A stretch of DNA of 64,000 bases, taken from NCBI GenBank assembly GCA_950097015.1, contig CATNEN010000025.1, positions 1,829,001 through 1,893,000 on the forward strand. Reading direction: 5' to 3'. This document shows positions 38,088 to 53,282 of the stretch, piece by piece (positions within the stretch are counted from its first letter, which is position 1; the number at the start of each line of letters is the position of its first letter). Below the pieces are notes generated by a model. It saw only the letters and a list, made by a program, of their open reading frames with translations, did no database searches and had not been told where the DNA came from. The position numbers were made by a program, and so were the translations under genes. Source of the stretch: Macrostomum hystrix. Taxonomy: Eukaryota > Platyhelminthes > Macrostomidae.

Positions 38088-38466
38088 ATGAATGCCCTAT
38101 TTATTGCCACACTTTGCCTACTTGGGGTGGTTGCTACCTCTGCCGCCGGTGTTCTGCCCCTGGAGGGTTCCGTCCTGGTAGCCCCAGATGACGCCAAAGA
38201 CATCTCGGTATTCAAGCGTCTGGCTGGTACAACAAGGTGTAAGGCTTACACTAGCGTACTTGTTTGTGAATGCAATCTGTCTGTTAATCTGCGTGATTTG
38301 TTTTTTTATTTACTGAATACATTCGCTGCTTTCAGACAACGTGGAGAAAAGCTGGAATGTAATCTGCACCCTCTACTGCCGGCTGCAGGGCCGTCTCTAC
38401 TCGCATCGCTGCATCAGGAACTACTCAAGCCAGCGCCTAGCCGAGCGCTGCCCGTGTTTCTGCTAG
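38088..38466 (+). CDS. Small secreted cysteine-rich peptide precursor, unknown function
   Basis: Two exons, 38088-38226 and 38336-38466, phase 1, about 89 residues. Residues 1-20 are a clear signal peptide. A short linker (about 21-46) follows, then a C-terminal part with six cysteines spaced C-x3-C ... C ... C-x-C-x-C, the last residue being Cys. I chose the donor g|gtacaa over the nearby aag|gtgtaag because only the former joins to the Cys-rich frame. Use of the other, or intron retention, would give a different 136-codon frame without a conserved pattern. Small size, own TATA promoter and Cys pattern suggest a secreted gland, defence or signalling peptide, but I do not recognise the family. 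Confidence 0.6.
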
Positions 38467-39017
38467 AAAATTGTTCCGACAAAAGACTGACGCCTTGACC
38501 TTTGGTTCAGCAATCCATAAATTTAGGCTTCTATGTCGTAACTCCTATAACAACTGATGGAGACAAGCTCGAATTAACTAAATTTAGGAGTTGCGATTGT
38601 TGGAGTTCACAACAATATATATATTTGGCACTTAAGTGGCACTAATACTTGAAACTACTTCCCAGTAGTACGAGCCGACAACTCCTTGTTTATGGATAAG
38701 ATCAATTTATAGAGAATCATAAATATTTATTTATATGTACATCTTCATGACATCGGGTCTATGAGAGCTGTAGCTTTTTTCTTTTTTCGATCCTACTGAT
38801 GGCAAGTCAAAAAGCAGATAATAAATATGCATGTACACCCTTTCGAAAAAAGCGAAAATAACTTTGAGAAATAGCTTTTCTCTCGTTTGTTCTTTCTTAT
38901 TGCAATGCAAACATAACATTCCGACGGACCTAGATGTGTATGCAAGAGGGTTTCAATTTTAAAAGCATATTCACTGCAGTTATTACAGTAAAACAAAGAA
39001 GAAACAATTGTCAAGAA
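38467..39017. other. 3' flank of the Cys-rich gene, nothing recognised
   Basis: AT-rich. A weak ataaat-type signal near 38718 could serve for polyadenylation. No other gene seen. Confidence 0.35.
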
Positions 39018-39395
39018 AAGGGGCTCGGTGGCAGAGCGGCTAACGCGTTTGCCTCTCGCACCAAGGTCCCTAAGTTCGATTCCGCGGCGAGGCCACATTC
39101 ATTTTGGGCGCAGCCGCGGAGAGAAGGCTTGGGGGCTTGTCGTGCAATTTATGCCCTTGAGGGTCAACCACCAAGGCGCAGTGACTCTCACTGTCAGGGC
39201 AGAGAGGTCAGGGCAGATTTCACCTGTGTGAGCTCGTGCCTGTTTACGGTATCTGTGTGCATATGTGCTCAGGAGTCAGCGAAACGGGCAGAATGGCCTC
39301 CTTGCTGGCTGCAGGTATAGTGTCACCAAATAATGTCACTGTATGCAGCCCTCATTATTATACCAAGTATTATTTTTATTATTGTCAAGAACAAG
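39018..39395 (+). mobile_element. tRNA-derived SINE, family B (best copy)
   Basis: The head ggggctcggtggcagagcgg, gcgtttgcctctcgcacc and B box agttcgattccgcgg look like a Ser/Leu-type tRNA. The body contains gagagaaggcttgggggctt, ccaccaaggcgcagtgact and cagcgaaacgggcagaatgg, ending in a short att-rich tail. Two long copies (27.9 and 61.7 kb, minus) and one fragment (7.9 kb) share it. Confidence 0.85.
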
Positions 39396-39473
39396 CCTTT
39401 ATCTACAATATCCTCCAGGTATCCTCCAAGCATTAACAGCAAGACAAGCAAGCCATATTGCCGCCCGTTTTTA

Positions 39474-40028
39474 TACCAAGGGGGAACCCAAAGTAATTTT
39501 TTGGCAGCGCCTGAATGCTAACAGCGTTGGGTGGTGACTGATTGGTTGACAGACTAGGCGATAGTGTACTGTGGTTGAGCTGCGCCTAATATTCTGGGTT
39601 GAGAAGTGAATCGGGAAAATTTGCGTCAGGGTGTCCATAGTGGCCTATCTGCACCTGTTGTAGCCCTTGAAGGCCAAGCAGTCCGTCTAGGTAAAGGTAG
39701 GTGACCACCGAAGACGGAGATGATGCAGGCACATTTGAGTGACAATGCTCATCAATTTTGAAGGCCTGGCAAGGCCTCACTGAGGCGCAGTGCTAATTCG
39801 TGTTATTGGGGTGATCAAGTACACTAGTGCCTATGGCAAAAATCTGACCTTCTGCCAGAACCATTGAATATCTCGACGGTCTGAAGAGCTGGCGACAATT
39901 AATTCTTGTTTCAAAAGTTGCGCAACAGAAATTTGACCCGTGTTCTTGAGTTTCGTGTGCTTGAGTTGCTCCGTTCGGGTGCAGCACAAAAAACTGTCAG
40001 GGGTAGGGGGAAGAATTCCCTCTTTAAG
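39474..40028 (+). mobile_element. Non-autonomous DNA transposon (MITE-like), copy 1
   Basis: Begins taccaagggggaaccc and ends in a worn gaattccctctttaagg. It is a clear homologue, in opposite orientation, of the element at 50582-51048. They share ttttttggcagc, ggtgactgattggttgacag, ggtgaccaccgaa..cggaga and tctcgacggtctgaagagct. It carries extra sequence relative to copy 2. No transposase frame. Confidence 0.75.
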
Positions 40029-40941
40029 GCTCCTGAGCACATACGAAAACCCCCTTCGTTTTTCTACTGTTAAAGAGATGCACCAAGGGGATACTCTACT
40101 GTATTAATCTTTTTGTTTGACTAAAGATTCCGAGATATACTTGCAACTACACAGAATTATAGGAGTAATGAACTCTTGACACGCCTGCGAAAGAATTATC
40201 TTTAAAAATGTTACGGTTCAGAATTTATGGGATTCTTCGTGCATGTAGGAGCAAGCTAGCCTCCTATAAAAAATACATGGCCATAGACTATAGCGTCCTA
40301 TTCTTAACTATAGATTAAGTTGTCCGCCAAGGACTACGAAACAGCACATTACCCTAGCATTTTGTGTACATTTTTTAAAAGGCTGGCAAAATTATGTGTC
40401 TATGGCTGATTCCACACAACCTCAATATATAAGTCTTTCATTTTTTAAGTGTCCTTAGCTTTTTATTTGCTTCATTATTATATTTACATGGTGTTTAGTA
40501 TAGTCCTTGCATATAATGCAAGTTAATGGGCTTGAAAATTGCGAGAAAAATTGAGATGCAAAATCAGCCTTCTGTGTTTAAGAAAAAAGGTGCAAAATGG
40601 ACGCGAGATATATATGCTACCGTATGTATACGGTATTCAGTGTTCGCTAAACATCTATAGCGCTTCGAGTTTTATGTCTCTTCTTAACTTGTAGTTTTCC
40701 TATAATAATTGTCTAGCGGTTTATTGCAGTCTAAAAGTCTTGAAGGCTATAACTCCTAACGACTATCGATACTCAGTATACCGGCTGGCGGTTGTGATCT
40801 CTCTGGATCGTTGTCTCAGATTCTGCTTAAGAAAGAACGCAAACACAATGATTTTCTAGCAAGTTTATCTAAACGGAGCTCAAAAATTAAGTGAGTCTCT
40901 AACTAACTCGCGCGGCGGATCTTTTTCCGCACTCCGCACCG

Positions 40942-41013
40942 ATATATATCTTTAAAAACCCCTCGATCCGAGGGGAGGCAATACCGTAGCAACAGTACGC
41001 ATGAGAATTTGGG
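40942..41013 (+). promoter_or_regulatory. Promoter-like site with perfect palindrome
   Basis: gatatatatc (40941-40950) is followed by the perfect 7-bp-arm palindrome cccctcgatccgagggg at 40959-40975. An ATG at 41001 is followed by an excellent donor tgg|ggtgagtga at about 41013. This could be a TATA-driven first exon whose partner I could not identify; the hnRNP L gene 3.6 kb downstream is one candidate. Confidence 0.3.
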
Positions 41014-41301
41014 GTGAGTGAGGTCGCAGCCTCGAGTCTAGTACAGTTATTGTCATTAAACTACGAGTTGGTTGGCAGGCACGCCAACCCCTTTTCTATG
41101 GAGGGTGGGGAAAAGTCCTGAAAATACCTTAGTTGAGTTAGCATTCGTTCCCCTTTCTACTGAGATCTCTTTCCTACTGTTAATTATCCCCTTTCCTTTC
41201 ATCGATCCAGTCTTCTTGTGCGGTCCCGGCCTCCTCCAGATCTCGTTCCCGATCGGGTCCGGGCGGCTCCGGCCAGTTTCGGCTGGGTTGGGTTGATGCA
41301 G

Positions 41302-41435
41302 GCAGCTGCAGGTCGGGACAGGCCGAGTTGATTCCGGCAGCTCCACGTCAGCGCAGCTGCGGGTCCGGTCTCGGGCCGTTCCACGGCAGCACAGCTGCGG
41401 GTCCGGTCTCAGGCAGTTCCACGTCAGCACAGCTG
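41302..41435. repeat. Short 38-bp tandem repeat, GC-rich
   Basis: Two close units start at 41354 and 41392 (cagctgcgggtccggtctc), with a more diverged one before them. The surrounding 41060-41440 block is unusually GC-rich for this intergenic stretch. No gene supported. Confidence 0.65.
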
Positions 41436-41439
41436 CTGT

Positions 41440-44400
41440 CGATCATGCCGAACCGGGTTTGTGCTGAAATGATTAAGTGATCTCGGGGCGGATTTTGTCT
41501 AATCATTCTCCTTTCAGTTGCTCGCCCTCTCTGCTCTTGCTATTTTTAGTTTAGTTTCCTACTAGCGCTTACTTGAATTCCCTTCAGATTTCTGAGTCTT
41601 ATATCATCGATCGAACAAAGACACGACAAACGTAAATTTGATGTCACCGAATGCCCTGAAAGAAATAAAAGAGTTTTGAATTTTTTTTACCAGTTTTATT
41701 TTAATATAAATGACCAGAATATAATATAAATTTTATTTACATTTATATAAATTAAAAAAACTTACGTTTATTTATTATATTTTTATAAGACAATCGTGTG
41801 ATTTTGAATTTTGTAGTATATGCAATTAAATTATTTTTGCACACAGCACACAGGCCACGAGTAGCCCGACCCTAAAAGCCCAATAAGCACGAAATTAAAG
41901 ATGATCAGTTTAGGCTCTCTAAAAGGTATAATATCATAAAGTTTATTAGCGTAGTGTTTAGCGTAGGTTTTACTGGACTACAAGCACAACTTTTATCTTG
42001 ATGAAGCAGTACGAGTAACTAGCAAAATAATTAGTTATTTATTACATATATCAAGTTCATAATTTTGGCTAGCTTAGTAATAGATAAAAATATTTTAATT
42101 CACAAAAGACACATTGCATTAGAAACCTATTTATTTGTCAAGCTTATTTACTTTGTGACTAAATTCACGAAGTTAATAATCAATAATTAACACTTCTCGT
42201 CATAAGATTAAGCCTACAAGATGTGTTAAGACTTCATCTGTACCGAAGGCAAAAGTTCTAAATTGACATGATTCTTAAAAATAATTACTGCAGTCTTGAC
42301 AATTCACTATATCATATCGTCATTGACTAGGCCTATTATCATTCACTTTGAAGGGAACTAGACCCTAGTTTTGTCTGATATTTGATTGCAAATTATGTAG
42401 CTGTTGGGCTAGGCCTAATTAAAGACTTTTAGCATTCAATTCAACCTTGTACCTAATCTTTAAAATTATATTATTTACAAGTCTTACTTATTTAAGTATT
42501 TAACACATTTAAGTATACTGTTGTAGCTAGGGCCTAGGGGCCTATTGAAGTGTAATATTTTATTGTGTGTAATAATATCTGTAAATAAAGACTTAGGCCT
42601 AACACTCTGCAATGTGACTATGCCCCTATTGCCACTGTTTTCCTGTATTGTACTATGCCATTAACTTTCAGACTACAGCTTTGGTACTATGAGAGTAGCT
42701 AAGCCTTATTGAAAGTTTTGCACAAAGTTCATGGATATGCACCAAAATCTATAAAATTTTGGCTCTAAAGAGTGCCACACCAAGCTAACAACAGCTTTTG
42801 CCTATGCATCCCTATAGGAAAAAGTGATATTGTGGTGCTGTGCCAAGCCATGCTACCCAACCCTATTGGAATAAATGTTGGAAACCCATGGACACACACT
42901 TTATAATTAAGAAAGATTGAGAAAGGTGTGCTTTTGCCTAGCGCCACCCTATGGTCAAGAAGGTGCACTGTTTATACCATTGTGTTAAACTGTTTGTGCC
43001 TGTCTTTGTGGCCAGTCCATGCCTCTTTCTACTGGATGCTCAAGTCTTTTGAGTAGCAGTTAAGTAGGAAAAGTGTGCATAGCACCTACATGTGTGCTAC
43101 GCTTTAGAATAATCTGAAAAGTGTGGTAGATGCCATCCACGGATTGTCAATTTTTTCCAATAGGGCTACCCAATCATGTGTCAAGCTAACCAGAATTTTC
43201 TTTAAATTGTTGGACATGAGTACTTAAATATATCACTTTTTCCTATCAGGCAGCTAAGGCCTGATCATTGGCACAGAAGATTAGATGCATAGGCTCTGTA
43301 TCTTACAGGGATAGTCATAATTTTACTAGGCCTAACTACTAAGTATATGTTTGTACAAAACAATTTACAACCAGTGACTACTTGACTACTTGAACACTAT
43401 ATTTCAAATGAATTTGTAATGTGTCTATGGCAACAAATATGAATCAGAAGGCCTAAATTATAAGTACATACATTATGGTTGAGATTTTTTTGAAGTTTGG
43501 CCCTACACATTATTTAAAACATATGTACAAAATGAATAACAATGTATAGTTAGTTTCAAATTAGATCATTATTAGAAATGTTAAAAGAAATATATATAAA
43601 TAGATTGTTAAATAATGTGCATAGAAATTTGAAGTATTCACAAAATTGATATACTTATTTTGATGAAAATGGCGTTAACAAAAAATATAAATGCTAATAT
43701 TTTATTACTTATAATCACAATTTGCTAGTATTTTTTGTGACTACATGCTATAGTTTATAATATGTATATATTATTTCTTATTTGTTGTCACTTACATTTA
43801 GTGAAACTTAAGTAGGTCTAGTAAATTAGGTTTAAAACATTTTTCTAAGCATATTCCCTATTAATCTGACTGTTCAACCTTCATTGTCTTTTCATTATTG
43901 TAGGATTTTCCTGTCTCAGCTTATCTTTGCTAATTATTATTCTTTTTACTTTATATACAGGAGTATAAATAGGATCTTATCATACCTTTAACATGATACC
44001 TTTAAAATGAATAAAAAATAAAATGCTTTATAATATAAATTTTTAAATGCTGTTAATAGCTAATAAGTAGAATACGTGAAACATTTGGATAGATACATGC
44101 ATTACAATAATAACACATCAAATTTTTTTTGTTAATTTAACAGTTTGGGCCTTTGTGCTTACTGATGAATGGCTATTGCTAGAAACAAAATATTCAGTAA
44201 CCTACAGAAGGACCTACTCATTTCTACTGAAAAAATATGCTAATTAGATGATAGAAGAAATAATGCATTAAAGTAGCTATTAAGTTTGCATAGTTTTTCA
44301 GCAGTAAAACTTTTTTCTATTTAGATAAAATTTTCTTTCAAATTTATTTAGTTTCTTTTTTTTTCACCAGTCAGTTAGGACTGGAATTATTATTTGTACT

Positions 44401-44611
44401 TTTAAAAGTTTTTTTTAGTTTTTGGATGTCTTGGGTTAACCTGTTCTTCGCCCTGCCCAATTTTCTAGTATTTTGATTTTTAAGCAAGTCACTTTCACAA
44501 CGCACTTTCAACACACTTTGCTTCATTCAGTCCAGGCAGTTCGCGCCACTGAGTCAGTCAGTCAGGCAGGCATTCGATTCGCTCTACTAAAATCTGCAAT
44601 CCGTTAAGCAA
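41440..44611. other. AT-rich 3.2-kb stretch without a gene
   Basis: No frame with a domain and no convincing exon pair. No tandem array either, which is unusual in this window. The octamer-like aggccta/taggcct recurs at least seven times between 42.3 and 43.5 kb. The last 100 bp (gcgccactgagtcagtcagtcagg, about 44545) become less AT-rich and may hold the hnRNP L transcription start. Confidence 0.45.
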
Positions 44612-47388
44612 ATGCGCAACAATTCAAAGCGTCCTCGCCGCGGCGGCTCCCCGCGTTTCTTGGAGCCTTCCAAGGTTGTCTTCGTTCGCGGCATCCTGTC
44701 AAACACCAGCGAACTCGAGGTGCAGCGAGTCTTCGAACAATTCGGCGACGTGAAGTTTGTCTTCCTCATTCCGAAGCAGCACCAGGCTCTGGTTGAATAT
44801 GGCACGATAGCCGATGCCGAGAATATCGTTCGTCGTCACGAGGCCGGCGAGGCCATTACAGTCCGGGACCAACCAGTCGGTCTGAGCTTCTCCAAGCAGG
44901 CGCGCATTACGGATCCAAACAAATTGTACCTGTCCCACGATCCAACTCGCATCCTGCTGTTTACACTGTTCCACATCGAGGTGCAAATCGATTGCGACAC
45001 ATTTCGTCAGATCTGCGGCCGATACGGTCGGTTAATGCGCGTCTGCTTGACTAAGAACGGCATTGACACGCAGGCCATTGTGGAATTCAGCCGGGTTGAA
45101 GAGGCTGCTGAGGCTAAGCCTAATCTTAACGGAGCCGACATCTATGAAAATTGCAACACCCTGCGCGTTGAATACGCCACTGAGATGGTTTTCGATGTAC
45201 TTGCGAGGTTTGTTGCCTTTGCCGCGGATCGGAGCCAACCGAGCACAGACTGGAATCATTTAATTGCACAGTTAACTTTACTTAAATGACGGCCGATGCG
45301 GAATACTTTCTACTTTGCAATGCTTTGGTATTTCTTCAAAATCCATTTTAGGATATTCTTCCCTTATTGGTGACGAACGAAATGGAGATCAAATCGTGTC
45401 CTCCAATCCTCCCACTTACTTAAATGCTTTTCCTAATCTCTTCCCGTATTTTCTAAGGCTGAAAGTTTGGTCGCGACTCTTCGCTAGCAATCATAACTGT
45501 CACCTTTAGTTGACAGCTGGTGGCACAGCAGGATGGAATAAAAGGACACCTCCAATCAGCTGCTGGTCAATCTCTCTCTTCTATCTTCAAAAAGAATTTC
45601 CTTCTAGGTCCCAATATCAACCAATGATTTTCAAAATCACCATAGTCATTATTGCCAAAGCTAGTTTATAGTGTTGTGTAAGTCGCCCTACCACTAGTTC
45701 TTCTTAATCACTGCCAGAGATCCTCGCTCAGTGCTGGACGAATGGCCGATTCGCCGTTCGGATGCCATTGGTAGCGGCGTTGGCGGCGGCGGCGCCGGTT
45801 CCGCCGGTCGCCGTGAACCAATCGGTGCTCGCGGTCGCGCCGGCAGCGGCAGTCATCGGTCTCGAGATCGATCCCGATCGAGGTCGCCGCGATCTCGCTT
45901 TAACCAGCCGGCATTGCCGGGAAATTCTTCCACGATTCGACGTCGGCATTCTCGCTCGCCGCCGCCTCGCGACTCATCCGGAGGCGGCAATCGCGAAGTT
46001 GTGTCGAACCTGATTGGCCTGGCTAGTCAGCTGTCAGATTTGCGAGTGCCCGGCTTGGACACGCGCGGCATTATGCAGTACCTCCAGGCGGCTGCCGCAG
46101 CGGCCGCCGTAGCTGACCAACGCGGTGACATTCGCGGCCGCGGCGCCAGCGGTAGTCATCGGCGAAACAGTCGCAGTCCATCGCGCAGTCGCGACCGTGC
46201 CGGACGTGGCGGTGGCGGCGGCGACTCCGCTGCCAGTCGGGAGCATCACCACGGAATCGGGCATCAGCCAGCGACGGCTGGAGCTATTCTGTTCTTGTGC
46301 GGCCTGAGCGACAGGATGAACTGTGACCGCCTGTTTAACCTGCTCTGCATGTACGGCAATGTGCGTCTTGTAAAGTTCTTTGCCAGCAATACTAACCAGG
46401 CAATGGTCGAGATGTCTGACAGGTAATTGGCCGCTATTCATATTTTGAATCATAGATTTACTCAAATTGCTTCAAAATTAGTGTAAAAAATATATTTCCT
46501 AACGTCCCACCTTACACTGTACTCTCCTCACACCTGTCCATCAGTTGATTCCCTCTCCTCACACCTGTCCATCAGTTGATTCCCTCTCCTCACACCTGTC
46601 CACCAGTTGATTCCCTCTCCTCACACCTGTCCATCAGTTGATTCTCTCTCCTCACACCTGTCCATCAGTTGATTCCCTCTCCTCACACCTGTCCACCAGT
46701 TGATTCTCTCTCCTCACACCTGTCCATCAGTTGATTCCCTCTCCTCACACCTGTCCATCAGTTGATTCCCTCTCCTCACACCTGTCCATCAGTTGATTCC
46801 CTCTCCTCACACCTGTCCATCAGTTGATTCCCTCTCCTCCTATCCGTACCAAACAGGGCCTCAGCGGACCTGTGTGTTCGGTATTTGCACAATCGCAAAG
46901 TGCTTGGCCGTCGCATGATAGTAGACTACGCTAGGCAGGACTTTCTAAAAAGCACCGAGAACCTCACCAACCTGGCTGACGGTACGCCCAGCGTTAAAGA
47001 CTATTTCGCCAGGGAGCGCAGCCTAAATCGCTTCCTAACACCTGAGAAGGCCAGAAAGAATCACCCAATGGAGCCGTGCACCACCGTGTACTTCTGGGGC
47101 GTGCCGCCAGACTCATCGGACAAGGATCTGTTCGGCGTGCTTGAGAGATTCGACGCGCCCCTACCAAAGGAAATAACTTACTTTAATAATCAGGGCATTC
47201 GCAGCGGCCTTATGATGTTCGAGACTGTTCACGAAGCTCTAGACGTTATCTGTCTGGCTAATCACGCCGATATGACTGTTGGCGGCCGGACCTGCATGTT
47301 GAAGCTGACCTTCTCTGAGACTAGGCGTGCTCAGCACTCTGGCGCCGACCGGAACGGCGGCGGTCGCGGCGGAAAGCGTCGACCCTGA
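44612..47388 (+). CDS. hnRNP L / PTB-family RNA-binding protein
   Basis: Exons 44612-45207, 45718-46422 and 46857-47388, all phase 2 junctions, 610 residues (vertebrate hnRNP L is about the same). RRM1 spans about 20-95 (K-V-V-F-V-R-G-I). RRM2 spans about 112-190 and contains L-N-G-A-D-I-Y as in hnRNP L. A Gly/Arg/Ser-rich linker with SR-like runs occupies about 205-385. RRM3 is split by intron 2. RRM4 is preceded by L-T-P-E-K-A-R-K-N-H-P, the family's spacer motif. The protein should bind CA-rich pre-mRNA in the nucleus and regulate splicing and stability. The donor of exon 1 (gag|gtttgt) is unusual, but phase and protein continuity support it. Intron 2 is almost entirely a 31-bp array. Confidence 0.9.
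46521..46838. repeat. 31-bp minisatellite array in hnRNP L intron 2
   Basis: About 10 units starting ctctcctcacacctgtccat and ending cagttgattcc. The unit is pyrimidine-rich, and the last partial unit (ccctctcctcc) becomes the polypyrimidine tract of the acceptor at 46856. Confidence 0.93.
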
Positions 47389-47472
47389 ACTTGACTCGGG
47401 TCCGTCTGTCCGTGCAAATACTCCTTTGTCTAATAATTTTAGACGAGTTTTAGACTATTGTAGACTAATTGT

Positions 47473-47478
47473 AATAAA
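47473..47478 (+). promoter_or_regulatory. Polyadenylation signal of the hnRNP L gene
   Basis: AATAAA, 85 bp after the stop codon, followed by a GT-rich stretch (ttgttgtctgttag). Confidence 0.6.
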
Positions 47479-48127
47479 ACAGCAGTTAATTGTTGTCTGT
47501 TAGTTTTCGTCAGATTCTGCCGATGTTAGAAACTATCAGGAGGTATATAGCAACCAGTAGCTTAACTGGTCATGAACCGGGTTGAGAATAGGAGGCTTAC
47601 TGTTTAGAAAGTTGTAGTGCGGGCTTGTTTAAATCGTCCTGCTAATCAATTATTATGCATATGATTCAATTCGCTGAAGCTTCTTAATAAGTTTATATTT
47701 AGTTTTCTATAAGTATGTTACGTCACATTTTTTCCTTGCATCCTAATGGAATAATTAGGATTGAAAAAAATACGGAATAATATACATTGTTGTGCGAATG
47801 TATGTTTAAGCAAAACTAAAATTCAAATTATCCGTGTTAAAATCACTAACTTTGTTTCGTTATACGAAAAATAAATTAATTTATATTTTTAACGTTATAA
47901 TAATTATTCCTTGCTTTTAAATTTATCTTTTAGCAGTAGCAGCATAATGAAAACTATAAACAAAATAATAATAATACTGTTTCATGTCTAACAGCTTGTT
48001 TATCGCTGCATTCTCAAGTTTGTTCTGAATTAGTTTTTTGTCATTTCATTTTAATGAATATAAATAATTTCTAGTACAATCTTTTTGGCTCTTTCAGGCA
48101 GGTTGGCATATTTGACTTCCTCTCTAG
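47479..48127. other. Intergenic, no gene seen
   Basis: Strongly AT-rich sequence with no exon-like frame. Confidence 0.35.
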
Positions 48128-48375
48128 GCAGTGGGGTTGTAGCCTACTTGGTAAAGCGTCGGACTCACGAATATTACAAGGTCGGGGGTTCGATTCCTGA
48201 CTCCACTGGAGCAATTTGTATGTCTTAGCAAGACTCTCCAACTCTGCATTGCTTCAGTTTACACAGGTAGTTGAGGTTGGGTGTGACGTCCAACCAGTCC
48301 ATGGATTGAACAGCCATACGTAGCCTTAAGATCCACAGTAGATTCGGCTGTGCTGTCGGCTGCACATATTATTAT
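48128..48375 (+). mobile_element. tRNA-derived SINE, family A
   Basis: ggggttgtagcctacttggt (A box), ggtcgggggttcgattcctg (B box), then a diverged gtatgtcttagcaagact. The 3' part has cagtccatggattgaacag and ggctgtgctgtcggctgcac, and a tattattattatt tail. Confidence 0.83.
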
Positions 48376-48397
48376 TATTGTAATCCTCAATTTCTAG

Positions 48398-49000
48398 GGC
48401 AGGGTGACATTTTTATGACTTGCATCACAGCCTTCTAGGGCGGGGTGACATTTTTATGACTTCCATTCTAGGGCAGGGTGACATCTTTATGACTTCCTAT
48501 CTAGGGCAGGGTGACATTCATATGACTTCCCTTCTTGGGCAGGGTGACATCTTTATGACTTTCTATCTAGGGCAGGGTGACATCTTTATGACTCCCCTTC
48601 TTGGGCAGGGTGACATCTTTATGACTTCCCTTCTAGGGCAGGGTGACATTTTTATGACTTCCTATCTAGGGCAGGGTGACATCTTTATGACTTCCCTTCT
48701 AGGGCAGGGTGACATCTTTATGACTTCCTATCTAGGGCAGGGTGACATCTTTATGACTTCCTATCTAGGGCAGGGTGACATCTTTATGAATTCCCTTCTA
48801 GGGCAGGGTGACATTTGTATGACTTCCCTTCTAGGGCAGGGTGACATCTTTATGACTTCCCTTCTAGGGCAGGGTGAAATCTTTATGAATTCCCTTCTAG
48901 GGCAGGGTGACATCTTTATGACTTCCCTTCTAGGGCAGGGTGAAATCTTTATGACTTCCTTTCTAGGGCAGGGTGACATTTTTATGACTTTCCTTATTAT
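48398..49000. repeat. 33-bp minisatellite array with acceptor-like units
   Basis: About 18 units starting ctagggcagggtgacatctt and ending tatgacttccctt. Each unit contains tatgacttcccttctag, which looks like a branch point, pyrimidine tract and AG. The 33-bp period keeps one frame open (LGQGDIFMTS repeats, 194 codons). I regard that as an artefact. It lies 70 bp before the CCDC102-like start codon. Confidence 0.93.
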
Positions 49001-49013
49001 CTAGTGTATATAG

Positions 49014-52352
<3,339 letters not shown>

Positions 52353-52985
52353 AAGTGCATCGGAAATAGCTAGGCGACAAAAACAGCACTCGCATTGGCG
52401 AGATCAACAATTACTGTAATTATTTTTTAATATAAAAGTGCATATAAAACTTCCTACTAATCAGTACGAGTATTATTACTACTCTGTTGTTGCCTCCTTT
52501 GCACCTCTAGTTAACCCGTCTGCTTCCAAATTAACTTTGTCTGTTCAAAATTTACTCAACAAAGCTTGCTAAAGCACTTCTACTTCTACTAATAATAATA
52601 AACTTATATATCATTAATATGATCTCAGCCTTCTATTTAAATAAAATCTTGTCAAACATGCTTGATTTTTTCTTGACTCAAATATGTTTTAATCTCAGAG
52701 CTTTTCTCAAATCCTCAACAATTATTTATACATAAATGGCACCTTTTTGCCAGTGTTTTAATTGCGCCATGAAGCAATCGCATTGACATATCAATCTTGC
52801 TTTATTTGACTCTGCATCAACCTCGTGCTAGCACACTTTTGGCTTCAAATTGACAAACTTTTTTTCTAGATTTTTTCTAATTTTCGCTTTTTATAGTCCC
52901 AAAGTAGTTTGAATTGCATGCAACATACTACTGGTTGTGATTTGATATTATTTAACTTTTTACTGTGTTCATTTTTAGATTTATA
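52353..52985. other. Intergenic, no gene seen
   Basis: AT-rich 3' flank of the CCDC102-like gene. Possible aataaa signals near 52597. Confidence 0.35.
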
Positions 52986-52993
52986 CTATACGA

Positions 52994-53236
52994 CAGGGGT
53001 AGGCAAACTTATTTGCTGGCGGGCCAAAGAGAGAACCTAAAAGACGACAGCGGGCCGCATTGACTGTATAAATAAGAGATAGGGGAGAGATGAGACACGG
53101 GAGAGATTAGACACGAGAGCTATGAGACACGGGAGAGATGAAACAGGACACTGTATATGTCAGAAGGGGCAACGGGCCGGATTTGGGAGCCTCGATGGCC
53201 GCATCTAGCCCGCGGGCCGGAGTTTGCTGACCCCTG
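52994..53236. mobile_element. hAT-type MITE with internal 16-bp repeats
   Basis: Terminal inverted repeats caggggtaggcaaact and agtttgctgacccctg, with a perfect 8-bp target duplication ctatacga on each side (52986-52993 and 53237-53244). Both are hallmarks of hAT elements. Subterminal gcgggccaaagag and gcccgcgggccgg blocks are also hAT-like. At 53083-53150 it holds four or five copies of gggagagatgagacac, the reverse complement of the unit of the 3.8-4.76 kb array. No transposase. Confidence 0.88.
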
Positions 53237-53282
53237 CTATACGAGCTAGAGGAATATTTTTGTTACAACTCTCTTCCACGTG

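Noticed and set aside
48420-49004. 194-codon frame LGQGDIFMTS
   Set aside because: The 33-bp period is a multiple of three, so one frame stays open by default. No exon borders, and it is upstream of a proper start codon.
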